Shown piece by piece: positions 34,021 to 43,336 of a DNA stretch of 64,000 nt. The DNA comes from Paenibacillus stellifer (GTDB taxonomy: Bacteria; Bacillota; Bacilli; Paenibacillales; Paenibacillaceae). Within the stretch, counting starts at the first letter, position 1. Each line of letters begins with the position of its first letter. The notes under the pieces were generated by a model. The model had not been told where the DNA came from, did no database searches, and saw only the letters and a list, made by a program, of their open reading frames with translations. Position numbers and translations under genes: made by a program. The stretch spans positions 2,820,501 through 2,884,500 of the forward strand of contig NZ_CP009286.1 of the NCBI RefSeq assembly GCF_000758685.1, written 5' to 3'.

Positions 34021-35742
34021 ATGAAAAAAAGTATGAAAAAGGCCGCGATCGGCGGGTTGGCCTGCCTGATTCTTTCTACAGGGAGTTTTACTTACGCGGC
34101 GCAAAGCTCGTCCAAGTCGCAAGCGGCTTCAAAAGCTCCATCGAAAAATCTGATCGTTCTGATTGGTGACGGCATGGGACCCGCTCAAATCTCGGCGACA
34201 CGCTATTATGAACAGTATAAAAAAGGAGTCAAGCACCTTAACCTCGACCCTTACTATGTAGGACAAGCAACGACATACGCGGATCGCGGCGAAGACGGCG
34301 GCAAGGTGGTGTCGGGGGTCGTAACGGATTCCGCGTCTGCCGGAACAGCTTTTGCCACAGGCCACAAGACATACAACGCGGGCATCAGCGTTTCCAATGA
34401 AGATGTGTCCAAGCCTTTTGCCTCTGTCATTGAAGCTGCAGAGAGCAGTGGCAAAGCAACCGGTCTTGTAACTACCGCGCGGATCACCCATGCTACGCCT
34501 GCCGTATATGCATCCCATGTCCGCAACCGCGATAACGAGTCGGCCATTGCCTCTCAATACATAGAAAGCGGCGTGGATGTGCTGTTCGGCGGAGGCAAGC
34601 AATTTTTTGTGACGAAGGATGAGAAGGGCAAGCGGACTGACAAAAATATTTTGCCCGAGTTCAAAGCGAAAGGATATACCGTTGTTGAGAGCGCAAGCGC
34701 GCTAAAGGCTCTCCCGGCTTCGACGACCAAGGTGCTTGGCCTCTTTGGCAGTTCCCATGTTGCTTACACTCCTGACCGTACCGCCGAAATTCCGAGCCTT
34801 GCGGCAATGACTTCGTCCGCTTTGAAGATTTTGTCCAAGGATAAGAACGGTTTTGTCATGATGATCGAAGGCGGCCGGATCGACCATGCCGGACATGCCA
34901 ACGATTTTCCGACGCTTGTTCAGGAGACACTTGATTTCGACGCCGCCTTTAAGACCGCGATCGAGTTCGCCAAAAAAGACGGCAATACCTCCGTAGTCGT
35001 GACCGCAGACCATGAAACGGGTGGGCTGTCTCTGTCGCGCGACAATATCTACGAACTGAATATCGACCTGTGGGACAAGCAGAAGCATTCTTCGGAATCC
35101 ATCGCGAGCAAGCTGGCCGAGGCCAAAAGCCCGGAGGAAATTCGCAGCATTGTGGCAGAGAATACCGGATTTAATGATTTGACAGATGAAGAGGTTCAGG
35201 CGATTCTTGCCGGCGACGGTTCCTCCTATAAGCAAGAGGGTGCCTACAATGCTGTGATTTCCAAAAGATTGCTGGTCGGCTGGTCCGGGCACGGGCATTC
35301 CGCCGTTGATGTCGGAGTTTGGGCTTACGGTCCAATCGTCGAGAAAGTAAAAGGTCAAGTGGATAACACCCAGATTGCCAGAGCTTCCGCAGCCATTGTA
35401 GGCGTCAATCTGGACAAGAGATCGGCCGAGCTTCAATCGAAATATATGTATCCGAAATTTAAAATCAACCGCGATAACGAAGTGCTGTATCCAGTCGCTG
35501 CGCTCATCAAATCCCTTGGAGGAAGTTATAGCAACGGATCAACCGTTTCGAAAGCATCTTTTGGCAAAAACACACTGAGCATCGACATGTCCAAACTGAC
35601 CGCAACGCTGAACGGCAAGGCTGTCTCTTTCACGGTAGATAACGATAACGGCACGATCTATCTTCCGCTGTCTGCATTCAGCCAGTTGACCGGGAAAAAT
35701 CTGAAGTGGGATTCGCTCTCCGAACGGATTGTTCTGCGCTAA
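34021..35742 (+). CDS. phoA: Secreted alkaline phosphatase with C-terminal copper-amine-oxidase-like domain
   Basis: 573 residues. A Sec signal peptide ends near residue 26 (TYAAQS). The catalytic domain has the metal Asp in 'LIGDGMGPAQ', the nucleophile Ser in DSASAGTAFATG (about residue 104), 'EGGRIDHAGHANDF', 'VTADHETGG' and SGHGHSAVDV. It releases phosphate from monoesters outside the cell, using zinc and magnesium. Residues from about 478 form a stalk-type domain found on many Paenibacillus exported proteins, probably for wall attachment. Twelve bases separate it from an ABC ATPase gene. Confidence 0.95.
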   Translation: MKKSMKKAAIGGLACLILSTGSFTYAAQSSSKSQAASKAPSKNLIVLIGDGMGPAQISATRYYEQYKKGVKHLNLDPYYVGQATTYADRGEDGGKVVSGVVTDSASAGTAFATGHKTYNAGISVSNEDVSKPFASVIEAAESSGKATGLVTTARITHATPAVYASHVRNRDNESAIASQYIESGVDVLFGGGKQFFVTKDEKGKRTDKNILPEFKAKGYTVVESASALKALPASTTKVLGLFGSSHVAYTPDRTAEIPSLAAMTSSALKILSKDKNGFVMMIEGGRIDHAGHANDFPTLVQETLDFDAAFKTAIEFAKKDGNTSVVVTADHETGGLSLSRDNIYELNIDLWDKQKHSSESIASKLAEAKSPEEIRSIVAENTGFNDLTDEEVQAILAGDGSSYKQEGAYNAVISKRLLVGWSGHGHSAVDVGVWAYGPIVEKVKGQVDNTQIARASAAIVGVNLDKRSAELQSKYMYPKFKINRDNEVLYPVAALIKSLGGSYSNGSTVSKASFGKNTLSIDMSKLTATLNGKAVSFTVDNDNGTIYLPLSAFSQLTGKNLKWDSLSERIVLR

Positions 35743-35754
35743 GGGGGAGCGGGC

Positions 35755-36471
35755 ATGCTGCAAATTTCCGGCCTGAGCAAAAGCTTCCGGATAGACGGAC
35801 GCCGTCTGCCGATTCTGGATATTCCCTCTTGGCAGGTGGAAAAAGGTGAAAAGGTGGCGATTACCGGACCCAGTGGGTCCGGTAAAAGCACGTTGCTGCA
35901 TTTAATCAGCGGAATCGAAGCGCCGGACAAGGGAGAGATTCACTTGGACGGGCAGCCGCTCTACACCATGACGGAGGCACAACGGGACCGGCTGCGTTCC
36001 CTGAGCATCGGTTATGTGCTGCAGGATTTCCATCTGATTCCATCCCTGACCGCCAGCCAGAATATCGAAATCGCAATGAACACCAGCATCCCGGCGAAGC
36101 AGAGAAAGACGATCATCTCCGATTGGCTGGAGAGAGTAGGTCTGCCGGACCGGGCGAAGCATATGCCTGCCCAACTGTCCCGGGGGCAGCAGCAGCGGGT
36201 GGCGATTGTGCGCGCGCTGGTGAACAATCCGCCGCTAGTGCTTGCAGATGAGCCTACCGGCAGTCTGGACTGGGAAACCGCAGATGAAATTTCGCGGCTT
36301 CTGTTCGATCTGAGTTCTTCCGGGCAACAGACTCTAATTGTTGTCACGCATGACCTGAACATGGCTGAGCGCTTTCCGAAATGTATCGATATCAGGGAGT
36401 TGAACCGAGTTCGGAAGCATGCGGATCATCAAGCTGGAAGGGATGCCGCACAGGAGGTAAGCAACCGATGA
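35755..36471 (+). CDS. ABC transporter ATP-binding protein (LolD/MacB type)
   Basis: 238 residues with Walker A GPSGSGKST, signature LSRGQQQR, Walker B LVLADEPTGSLD and the switch VTHDLNMA. The family powers FtsX-like permeases that do mechanical work on lipoproteins or envelope ligands rather than classical transport. The start ATG 35755 lies 12 nt after the phoA stop codon, and the end overlaps the permease start by four bases, so phoA and this system look co-transcribed. Confidence 0.92.
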   Translation: MLQISGLSKSFRIDGRRLPILDIPSWQVEKGEKVAITGPSGSGKSTLLHLISGIEAPDKGEIHLDGQPLYTMTEAQRDRLRSLSIGYVLQDFHLIPSLTASQNIEIAMNTSIPAKQRKTIISDWLERVGLPDRAKHMPAQLSRGQQQRVAIVRALVNNPPLVLADEPTGSLDWETADEISRLLFDLSSSGQQTLIVVTHDLNMAERFPKCIDIRELNRVRKHADHQAGRDAAQEVSNR

Positions 36472-37682
36472 ATCTGTTTTCATTATCGCTGCGGAATATC
36501 CTCCATCGGCTCTTTCTCTCTTTTCTTACCGTCTGTGCAATTGGAGCGACCGTCGCTTTTATCGTTCTGTTTTCGCTTTTTCGGGACAGCGTCGAGCAAG
36601 GGGCGGAAAAGGGCTACGGTCCATTCGATCTCGTTATTGGCGCACAGGGGAGCGAAACCCAGCTTGTCCTGAACACGTTCTACCATATTGGTGCTCCTAC
36701 AGGGAACATTCCGGCAAGTGTGCTGGATGAGGCGCGGCGCGATTCGGGCGTGGACAAGGCATATGCGATGACGACCGGAGATAATTACAACGGATTTCCG
36801 GTCGTCGGCATCGATCCGGAGTATTTTTTGACCCGATACGGTGATCGCAAGCTGAAGGAAGGTGCGCTGTACGCCGTCACGGGAGAGTCAGTTGTCGGAT
36901 CGCATGTCGCGAAGACGCTCGGTCTGCATGTCGGCGATACGTTCGCGGGGGCCCACGGTCTTGTAGAGGAGGCGTCCGGGAGCCACGCTGATGAGGGAGA
37001 GGGAGAATCGGGAGAACATTCCCATGAAGGCTTTCTATATACGGTGACCGGTATTTTGCCCAAGCTGAACACGCCGGATGACCGGGCGGTGTTCACGACC
37101 GTCGATTATGCTTGGGCGGTTCATAGGCTTGAGGGAGAGGAGCGTGAGATTACCGCCGTACTGGTCAAGCCGTCCACCCTCCTTGGGGCGCATAATCTGA
37201 AGCAATCGCTTGATGGCAATGGCAGTGTCCAGGCCGTCTATACAAGCAAGGCCGTATCGGATGTCGTGAACGCGGTCGATCAAGGCTCCAGGCTTGTCGG
37301 CATTTTGGCCGGTCTGTGCGTACTTCTCGCCGCGATCACGATTCTGCTGTCCCTGATCGCCGCCGCCGGGGAGCGCACCAAAGACGCCGGCCTGTTACGG
37401 CTGCTGGGCAAGCCGCAGCGATATGTATGGATGACACTGGTCAGCGAAGGCCTGATGCTGACGCTGACCGGGCTGGCGGCAGGCTTCCTTGCGGGCCACT
37501 TGGCTGCACTTCTCTTTAGAGAGATGCTCTACGCCCAAGCGGGGGTTCAGATAAATCCTTATCTTTGGAACGCTGATCACGGCTGGATTGCTGCGGGAAC
37601 CATTATGCTCGGACTGCTCGCTTCGCTGATTCCCGCCTTCCGGATGTATCGGCTTCAACCGCTCGCCTTGTTTAAATCCTAG
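36468..37682 (+). CDS. FtsX-like ABC permease with His/Glu-rich extracytoplasmic loop
   Basis: 404 residues from ATG 36468 behind CAGGAGG. One N-terminal helix (about 10-40), a large extracytoplasmic MacB-like region and three C-terminal helices (about 275-400) give the FtsX layout. At residues 171-187 sits a loop rich in His, Asp and Glu (SHADEGEGESGEHSHEG), the type of sequence that binds zinc or other metals. With the ATPase and the following lipoprotein it may handle a metal cofactor or a periplasmic-side partner of PhoA; inferred only from context. Confidence 0.88.
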   Translation: MNLFSLSLRNILHRLFLSFLTVCAIGATVAFIVLFSLFRDSVEQGAEKGYGPFDLVIGAQGSETQLVLNTFYHIGAPTGNIPASVLDEARRDSGVDKAYAMTTGDNYNGFPVVGIDPEYFLTRYGDRKLKEGALYAVTGESVVGSHVAKTLGLHVGDTFAGAHGLVEEASGSHADEGEGESGEHSHEGFLYTVTGILPKLNTPDDRAVFTTVDYAWAVHRLEGEEREITAVLVKPSTLLGAHNLKQSLDGNGSVQAVYTSKAVSDVVNAVDQGSRLVGILAGLCVLLAAITILLSLIAAAGERTKDAGLLRLLGKPQRYVWMTLVSEGLMLTLTGLAAGFLAGHLAALLFREMLYAQAGVQINPYLWNADHGWIAAGTIMLGLLASLIPAFRMYRLQPLALFKS

Positions 37683-37692
37683 GAGGTAAGCT

Positions 37693-38700
37693 GTGCTTAT
37701 GAAGATATACCCCAAGATTCTGATATTCGTCATGATCTCCCTAACCCTGATGCTGTCTGCATGCGGCAAAGACAAGGAAGAGACGTCAGCGTCTTCATTT
37801 TCGTCGGTTCGGAGCCCCTCGGTATCCATCGATGAACAAGGAATCGCCGGGGGGGATTCGGAGTTCAAGGCTGCCGGTGCTTCCGCTGCTGCCTTGAATT
37901 CTGCTTCGCCGGAGAGCTCGCCTGCTTCTGCCTTGACGGCTTCCCCCGCCGCCATCGGCTCTGCGTCGTCGCCTTGGGCTTCCCCGGAACTAAAGCCAAC
38001 GCCGGACCCTAAGGCAAAGGCTGCGAATTCAGCGTCAGAGGTAACATTGGCCTCAGGAATGCCTTCTTCCGGGGGGCAAAAGGCTACGGGCAGCTCCAAG
38101 CCTGCGGTTCTTCCTGCCCAAAGCGCCGAGGCCAAATCGTCCGGTTCCAACCGGATAACGCAGGCTTCCGCCGCTCCTTCTCTTGCCCGAAATCCGGACT
38201 CCGCATCGCCTTCTCCGTCGGCCGCCAATGCGGACAACGGCAGCAAGACGGAAGCGCCGGCATCCGCCACTCCCGGGAATGCTGGAGAAGAGACGGCCAA
38301 ACGTCCGGATGACGAGAACCCGTCAGGCACGTTAAAGATTGGTTGGTCGGAATTTTTTGACGGGGATGACCAGACCAGGCCGTCGGAGCGGTTCTGGGAC
38401 CTCAGCGAGAGCAAAAGCCAAGTGTCGATCAAAGGCTTTATGGGCGAGGTGCTTTCCTTCGAGAAGCACTGGTTCCTGCTGATCCCTCAGCCTGGAGCCG
38501 AATGTCCTTTCGATAACGGGGACGAAACGTACTGGAACAAGATTATGATTGTGTTTGTGCCGGAGGATGTCAATTTAAGGCATAAGACAGGTCCGCTGCA
38601 GGTGACCGGACGCCTAGAGGTCGGGATCAAGATCGATGAGTCCGGATACAAGACTATGTTCCGGCTGTACAACGCATCTTTTAAGGAAGTCACGGAGTAA
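37693..38700 (+). CDS. Lipoprotein with Ala/Ser/Pro-rich linker and DUF3299-like C-terminal domain
   Basis: 335 residues from GTG 37693. A lipobox (LSAC) near residue 24 is followed by a long low-complexity Ala/Ser/Pro stretch (about 40-205), probably a wall-spanning linker. The folded C-terminal 125 residues ('GFMGEVLSFEKHWFLLIPQPG', 'AECPFDNGDETYWN', 'LQVTGRLEVGIK') resemble DUF3299-type proteins that accompany ABC/FtsX systems in other bacteria. Its ribosome site overlaps the permease stop. It is the last gene before a strong terminator. Confidence 0.75.
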   Translation: MLMKIYPKILIFVMISLTLMLSACGKDKEETSASSFSSVRSPSVSIDEQGIAGGDSEFKAAGASAAALNSASPESSPASALTASPAAIGSASSPWASPELKPTPDPKAKAANSASEVTLASGMPSSGGQKATGSSKPAVLPAQSAEAKSSGSNRITQASAAPSLARNPDSASPSPSAANADNGSKTEAPASATPGNAGEETAKRPDDENPSGTLKIGWSEFFDGDDQTRPSERFWDLSESKSQVSIKGFMGEVLSFEKHWFLLIPQPGAECPFDNGDETYWNKIMIVFVPEDVNLRHKTGPLQVTGRLEVGIKIDESGYKTMFRLYNASFKEVTE

Positions 38701-38728
38701 CGAAGGCGACAGGCTATACGGTAACGAG

Positions 38729-38779
38729 AAAAAAACTTGTCCTCGGGAGAAACATCGGTCCCGGGGACAAGTTTTTTTC
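38729..38779 (+). terminator. Terminator of the phoA-ABC-lipoprotein operon
   Basis: AAAAAAACTTGTCC pairs with GGACAAGTTTTTTT, with inner TCGGGA/TCCCGG. The remaining gap to 39103 holds an inverted repeat (38854-38888) and no gene that I can support. Confidence 0.9.
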
Positions 38780-38853
38780 AAATATATGCGTTTATAACTC
38801 AACTTTCTATGCGACCAAGCGTAGGTTGGGAAGTTTAGCAGATGGAAGACAAC

Positions 38854-38888
38854 ACTCATTTATGCGTTAGGGGCGAGGATAAATGAGT
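38854..38888. repeat. Inverted repeat ACTCATTTAT/ATAAATGAGT
   Basis: A perfect 10-bp inverted repeat with a 15-nt loop in the 403-bp gap before the response-regulator gene. No T-run follows, so it is not a terminator; it may be an operator or a structured leader. Confidence 0.5.
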
Positions 38889-39103
38889 TCTCCCGGGGTT
38901 GAAGAGCCAGGCATGCTATACAATTACTTTACAGCGGCTTGGGAGACCCCGCCCATTCTTCGGAAAGGAAGGATTGGAGATTGAGGAACGGGGAGAGTGA
39001 TTGGCGCAGCGTTTTTTTCTTTACCGATATTTAAGGTGGGCGGAGTACAATATGAAGTGAGAATAAGATTATCGCATAGAAGACAACAAACGAGGGTGAG
39101 CCT

Positions 39104-39775
39104 GTGAAGCAAATACTGCTGATTGAAGATGAGAAAAATTTGGCGCGCTTCATTGAACTGGAGCTTCAGCATGCCGGTTACGCGGTAACCGTTGCGTATG
39201 ACGGGAAGAAAGGCCTGGAGGTGGCGCTGGGCTCGGACTGGGATATGGTCTTGCTGGATCTGATGCTGCCTGGCATGAACGGGCTTGCGGTATGCGCCCA
39301 AATCCGGGCAGCGGGCAGCACGCCGGTTATTATGATTACTGCCAGGGACGGTTTGGCGGAGAAGATCGCAGGACTCGACAGCGGCGCGGACGATTACATC
39401 CCGAAGCCCTTCGACATCGAAGAGCTGCTGGCCCGGATGCGTTCCCTGTTCCGAAGATCAGGGTCTGTGCAGAGCTCCCGTGTGCTGCGCTGCGCCGATC
39501 TGGAGCTTGATGTGGACGGCCGGACGGTAACCCGGGGAGGAACGGTTATCGAGGTGACGAAGCGCGAGTTCGAAATTCTGCAGGCACTGATGGAGAACAT
39601 GGGGCGAGCCATGACCCGTGAAATGCTGATGGAGACGATCTGGGGCTATGATTCCGAGGTGGAGACCAAGGCGGTCGATGTCTATATCAGCTACATCCGC
39701 AACAAAATCGACGAGCCGGGCAGACCTAGCCTGATTCATACGCTGCGCGGCCTCGGCTATGTGATGCGGAAATGA
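39104..39775 (+). CDS. OmpR family response regulator
   Basis: 223 residues from GTG 39104. Receiver: LLIEDE start, phospho-Asp in MVLLDLMLPG (about 51) and Lys in YIPKPFDIEEL (about 101). The C-terminal winged helix has 'TKREFEILQALMENMGRAMTR' and 'VDVYISYIRNKID'. Its gene overlaps the kinase gene by four bases. Target genes are not evident. Confidence 0.94.
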   Translation: MKQILLIEDEKNLARFIELELQHAGYAVTVAYDGKKGLEVALGSDWDMVLLDLMLPGMNGLAVCAQIRAAGSTPVIMITARDGLAEKIAGLDSGADDYIPKPFDIEELLARMRSLFRRSGSVQSSRVLRCADLELDVDGRTVTRGGTVIEVTKREFEILQALMENMGRAMTREMLMETIWGYDSEVETKAVDVYISYIRNKIDEPGRPSLIHTLRGLGYVMRK

Positions 39776-41175
39776 GCCGGCTGCGCAGCGCGCTGTCCCG
39801 GATGTCGATCCGCTGGAAGCTGACACTCTGGGCAGCCGCTCTCATGTGCATCCTGTTTTTGACCTATAACGGGATTCAATATGTAGTGATCAATCGCTGG
39901 ATGTTCGGTCAGGCCCAATCCGCCGCGCTGAAGAGCGCCGGTGAAATACGGAGTTATTTCGAGATTGGAAAGGTTTCGGAGCAGACGGCTGAGAGCATTC
40001 GCCCCTACGTGGAGAGCGTGAATTCGTATGACCAGCTGATCCGGATTCTGGACAGCGATGGGACTCCGCTGCTAACCGTTGCCGATCATCTGCCGCTCGA
40101 CTGGGTGGCACCCGAAACTGCGGTCCGTACTTCCGCCTCTACACTCTGGTACGGTGACGATCATCTGCTGGTCGTCCGCAGCCCGATCCGGACCGCAACC
40201 TTCACCGGAACGGTGGAAATCGTCAACAACCTGGAGAATTCGGACAGGCTGAGCAGTATGATACTGGCAGTAATGCTTGCCGGGCTGGTGGGTGCATTTG
40301 TGCTGAGCGGCTTCGGGGGCGTTATTCTGTCCCGCAAGCTGCTGGGACCGGTCCGGGAACTGACCGATACCATGAATAATATGAAGCGGAAAGGTCTGCA
40401 GGAAAGGGTGAACGTTCCGAACGGCGGGGATGAGCTTGGGCATCTGGCCGCCGTCTTTAACGAGCTTATGGATCAGCTCGAAGAGGCCTTCCAGGCGCAG
40501 CAGCAGTTCGTGGCGGATGCTTCGCATGAGCTTCGGACGCCGATTTCGATTATCGAAGGCCATATTTCCCTGCTTAACCGCTGGGGGAAGCATGATCCGG
40601 CCATTCTGGAGGAATCGCTGCAGGTTTCCGCACAAGAGCTGTCCAGACTGAAAGGCATTGTGAACGACCTGCTGGAGCTGACCAGGGCAGAGGCGGTAAG
40701 GGACCGCAAGGAGATACATGCAACACAGGTATCCGAAACGGTGCGCTATACGGTCAAAAATTTCACCCTGCTGCATCCGGATTTCGATTTTGCTCTCGAT
40801 ACCCGGAACGCAGAGTCTGCCACCGTTAGTATCAAGCCTCAGATGCTGGAGCAGGTTCTGCTGATCCTGCTGGACAATGCAGTGAAGTACTCTGCGGAAC
40901 GCAAGGAGATTTCGGTCCAAATGGATATTTCGGGGGGAAACGTCGCCGTTTCGGTCATGGACCGGGGAATCGGCATTCCGGGCGAGGATTTGCCTCATGT
41001 GTTCCGGCGGTTCTACCGGGCGGAGAAATCGCGCAGCCGCGAGCAAGGCGGCACCGGACTCGGGCTTGCCATCGCGGAGCGGCTGATGAAGGGGCATGGC
41101 GGCTCCGTGGAAATCCAGAACCGTCCGGGAGGAGGGACGAGAGCGACGCTGCTTTTCCCTCTGAGCGGGAGCTGA
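39772..41175 (+). CDS. Sensor histidine kinase (two-helix, HAMP)
   Basis: 467 residues. Helix 1 at about 20-40, an extracytoplasmic sensor of about 120 residues, helix 2 at about 160-185, then HAMP, HisKA with the phospho-His in DASHELRTPISII, and HATPase with LLDNAVKYS, DRGIGIP and GGTGLGLAIAERL. It pairs with the regulator just before it (ATGA overlap). The signal is unknown; resemblance is to the YkoH/ArlS-like group. Confidence 0.93.
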   Translation: MSRLRSALSRMSIRWKLTLWAAALMCILFLTYNGIQYVVINRWMFGQAQSAALKSAGEIRSYFEIGKVSEQTAESIRPYVESVNSYDQLIRILDSDGTPLLTVADHLPLDWVAPETAVRTSASTLWYGDDHLLVVRSPIRTATFTGTVEIVNNLENSDRLSSMILAVMLAGLVGAFVLSGFGGVILSRKLLGPVRELTDTMNNMKRKGLQERVNVPNGGDELGHLAAVFNELMDQLEEAFQAQQQFVADASHELRTPISIIEGHISLLNRWGKHDPAILEESLQVSAQELSRLKGIVNDLLELTRAEAVRDRKEIHATQVSETVRYTVKNFTLLHPDFDFALDTRNAESATVSIKPQMLEQVLLILLDNAVKYSAERKEISVQMDISGGNVAVSVMDRGIGIPGEDLPHVFRRFYRAEKSRSREQGGTGLGLAIAERLMKGHGGSVEIQNRPGGGTRATLLFPLSGS

Positions 41176-41420
41176 ACTTGACGTAGCTTTTCGGTACTCT
41201 AATAGGGGCTGTCCCTGCGTTTTTGATCCACCGCAGCTTGTTTTCCAAGGTTGTGCAAGGTTGTTGGCAAGTACCGACGTCTCGCCGAGTTCTGACAGGT
41301 CACAGCCTTGGCACTCCCGTTCTTCCCTTAGGTGGTACCTCTATTTTTACAAAAACGGTCGATTTCTTTGTTTATTTATAATTGATTGAAGAGATCTTTT
41401 TACTCTGAAAGCAGCGGAGA

Positions 41421-41534
41421 GGACGGAACGATTGTGGAATAGCGGCAGCGTTCGCCTTGGTCTCCGGATTTTCACCGTTAAAGTGGAATGAAAAAAATCT
41501 GGAGAGCACAGCGATTGGAACAACGGTCCGTTCG
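41421..41534. repeat. Long imperfect palindrome in a 490-bp gene-free gap
   Basis: TCTCCGGATTTT (41461) pairs with AAAATCTGGAGA (ending 41505), and outward GGACGGAACG.. (41421) pairs imperfectly with ..CAACGGTCCGTTC (ending 41533). The result is a roughly 114-bp hairpin-forming element with no coding potential, resembling a miniature dispersed repeat. Elsewhere in the gap (41176-41665) I see no gene. Confidence 0.45.
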
Positions 41535-41580
41535 AGAAGCGTCCACACAAGTGCTCACGTTAATCCTACCTAAAAGACAG

Positions 41581-41624
41581 GAGGCTATCCCAAACTGCCA
41601 TTTCATGGCTTTTGAGACAGCCTC
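41581..41624 (-). terminator. 44-bp imperfect hairpin after the membrane-protein gene
   Basis: GAGGCTATCCCAAA pairs with TTTGAGACAGCCTC (one or two mismatches), with inner GCCA/TGGC. It lies just past the 3' end of the minus-strand gene at 41666 and on that strand is followed by CTGTCTTTTAG, so it is a plausible terminator; it also resembles transposon-end remnants. Confidence 0.5.
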
Positions 41625-41665
41625 TTGTGACTTTGGCCAGGACGAGCCATCCAGCCGAGGGCCGG

Positions 41666-43168
41666 TTACGACCCGGTATGCGCCCCTGTGCTGCCGGTAT
41701 ACTTAAAGACGCTGCCATACTGTCCCCGGTATACCGGCTCGCCGAAGGCTTTTCTCCAGCCTTCGAACAGCCGGGTGGCCGCGTTGCTGCGGACGATAAT
41801 GTAATCCGGCTTGTCGTAAGCGGCGATATCCGGCAGAATGTCGGAGAAGCCGTACATGGACCGTTCAAAGGCGGTCCAGCCGTAAGCGCCAAGGGAAGCC
41901 TTGGTGATGAAAGGGTCCTGTCTGCCGTCGCAGAGAACGTCGCCTCCCCGGTACATGACATAACCGGATGATCCGTAAGGCGCGAGCACTCTTGGCCGTT
42001 CGGTTCCTTTCTGCTCGGAAAGAATGTAATTCATCTCATCGACCGGATAGCCCCGGACATCAACCTTGGGCGGATTGATGAAGTTCACTACGCAGTTGGC
42101 CAGAAGACCGGCGGCAAGCGCAGCTGTGATCACCCCCGGAGAGAGGCGGAGATCCACCTTTCGCATCCAGGGAAAGGCTTCGAAGAATGCGCTGGCAAAG
42201 TAAGGGATAAAGAGCCACATGAACAAATTCTGCTTGAAGTTGGACACTCCGAGATACAGAATCCCCAGCATGAGGAAGAAGCGAAACGGCTTTCTGAACA
42301 GCGAGAAAGGCAGCGTCACGGCGAAGAACAGCAGCAGAAGTGTAATGGCCGATGTGTCCCATTTGCCGAAGGAGATCGGCTGCCATTCGTTGATCAGCAT
42401 GTTGAAGTTATTATGGCTGACCGTCAGAATATAGAAAAGGCTCTTGTAGCCGCCAGGATTGGCTAGCCCGATCAGCGTAACCGCCGCGAACACGAGCACC
42501 CGGCGTCTGTTCAGCCTGCCGTCGATCCAGGCTTCGAGGAACGCCATGCCCGTGAAGACGATGATGACGAGCCATACTCCTGTATGAAAGTTCGCGATAC
42601 CAAGCGACAGCAAAATCATGGCGGCGGCGCTGCGCTTGGTTGGCATGAGCTGAAATCTGCGCAAATACACGAAGTACCAGACGATCATCCAAGAGGACAC
42701 CATCTGCGGTCTGCCCTTGAAGTAATTGTAATAAATCCAGACCGTTATCAGCATGACGAATGGCAGAATCAGGGGATGATCTTCCCTGAAGCCGAGCTCG
42801 CGGCGCGAAACTTTGGCCAATTGCAGAAGGCCCAGGATCAGCAGAAAGAGGCAGGCTGCGGTCAGCAGATAAATACCCGGCCAGCCGAATGTGTTATACA
42901 AAGCGCCCGCAACGATCTGAAAGCCGAACTCATGCGGGATATACGGCAGCTTGTCGCCGTAGAAGGTATGTATGGCGTGGTGAAGCACGGTCTTGTGCTC
43001 CAGCATGTAACGACCGAGTTCGACATGCCAGAACGTATCCGGATCATTATAGGACGCCCATGGGAACAGAGCCACAAGGACAACCGCTACCAGAAGGGCG
43101 TAGACGGCTTTGATGCCTTTGGTTAGAGATAGACTGCGAATTGGAAATCCCCCCGATTCATTATGCAA
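41666..43168 (-). CDS. Polytopic membrane protein, GT-C glycosyltransferase-like
   Basis: About 500 residues with roughly ten to twelve helices and a C-terminal soluble domain of about 130 residues. An early loop after helix 1 has acidic residues in YNDPDTFWHVELGRYML, the position where GT-C glycosyltransferases carry catalytic Asp/Glu; the C-terminal part (VDEMNYILSEQKG, RVLAPYGSSGY) is also seen in such proteins. So a lipid-linked sugar transferase is possible but unproven. The TTG start at 43168 has a poor ribosome site; the true start may be a little further in. Confidence 0.6.
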   Translation of the reverse strand: MHNESGGFPIRSLSLTKGIKAVYALLVAVVLVALFPWASYNDPDTFWHVELGRYMLEHKTVLHHAIHTFYGDKLPYIPHEFGFQIVAGALYNTFGWPGIYLLTAACLFLLILGLLQLAKVSRRELGFREDHPLILPFVMLITVWIYYNYFKGRPQMVSSWMIVWYFVYLRRFQLMPTKRSAAAMILLSLGIANFHTGVWLVIIVFTGMAFLEAWIDGRLNRRRVLVFAAVTLIGLANPGGYKSLFYILTVSHNNFNMLINEWQPISFGKWDTSAITLLLLFFAVTLPFSLFRKPFRFFLMLGILYLGVSNFKQNLFMWLFIPYFASAFFEAFPWMRKVDLRLSPGVITAALAAGLLANCVVNFINPPKVDVRGYPVDEMNYILSEQKGTERPRVLAPYGSSGYVMYRGGDVLCDGRQDPFITKASLGAYGWTAFERSMYGFSDILPDIAAYDKPDYIIVRSNAATRLFEGWRKAFGEPVYRGQYGSVFKYTGSTGAHTGS

Positions 43169-43336
43169 CGCTGACTTTTTTTATCATAACATCCTTTATA
43201 ACTATAACTGATAAAAGCTATAAAATGATAATAATTGACCATCCTCACGGTGTATGATAGCTTCTAATGAGGATAACTAAAATGTAGACCAAGTTACTGG
43301 GAATTACTACGACGAAGATGAGGCGGGTGGATTGGG

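Noticed and set aside
40072..41097. 341-codon minus-strand frame opposite the histidine kinase gene
   Set aside because: Composition is that of an antisense shadow; the plus-strand kinase has all family motifs.
41328..41340. T-box-like string TTAGGTGGTACCT
   Set aside because: It resembles the core T-box motif, but no stem I specifier loop, no following terminator and no downstream aminoacyl-tRNA synthetase or amino-acid gene on the plus strand were found.
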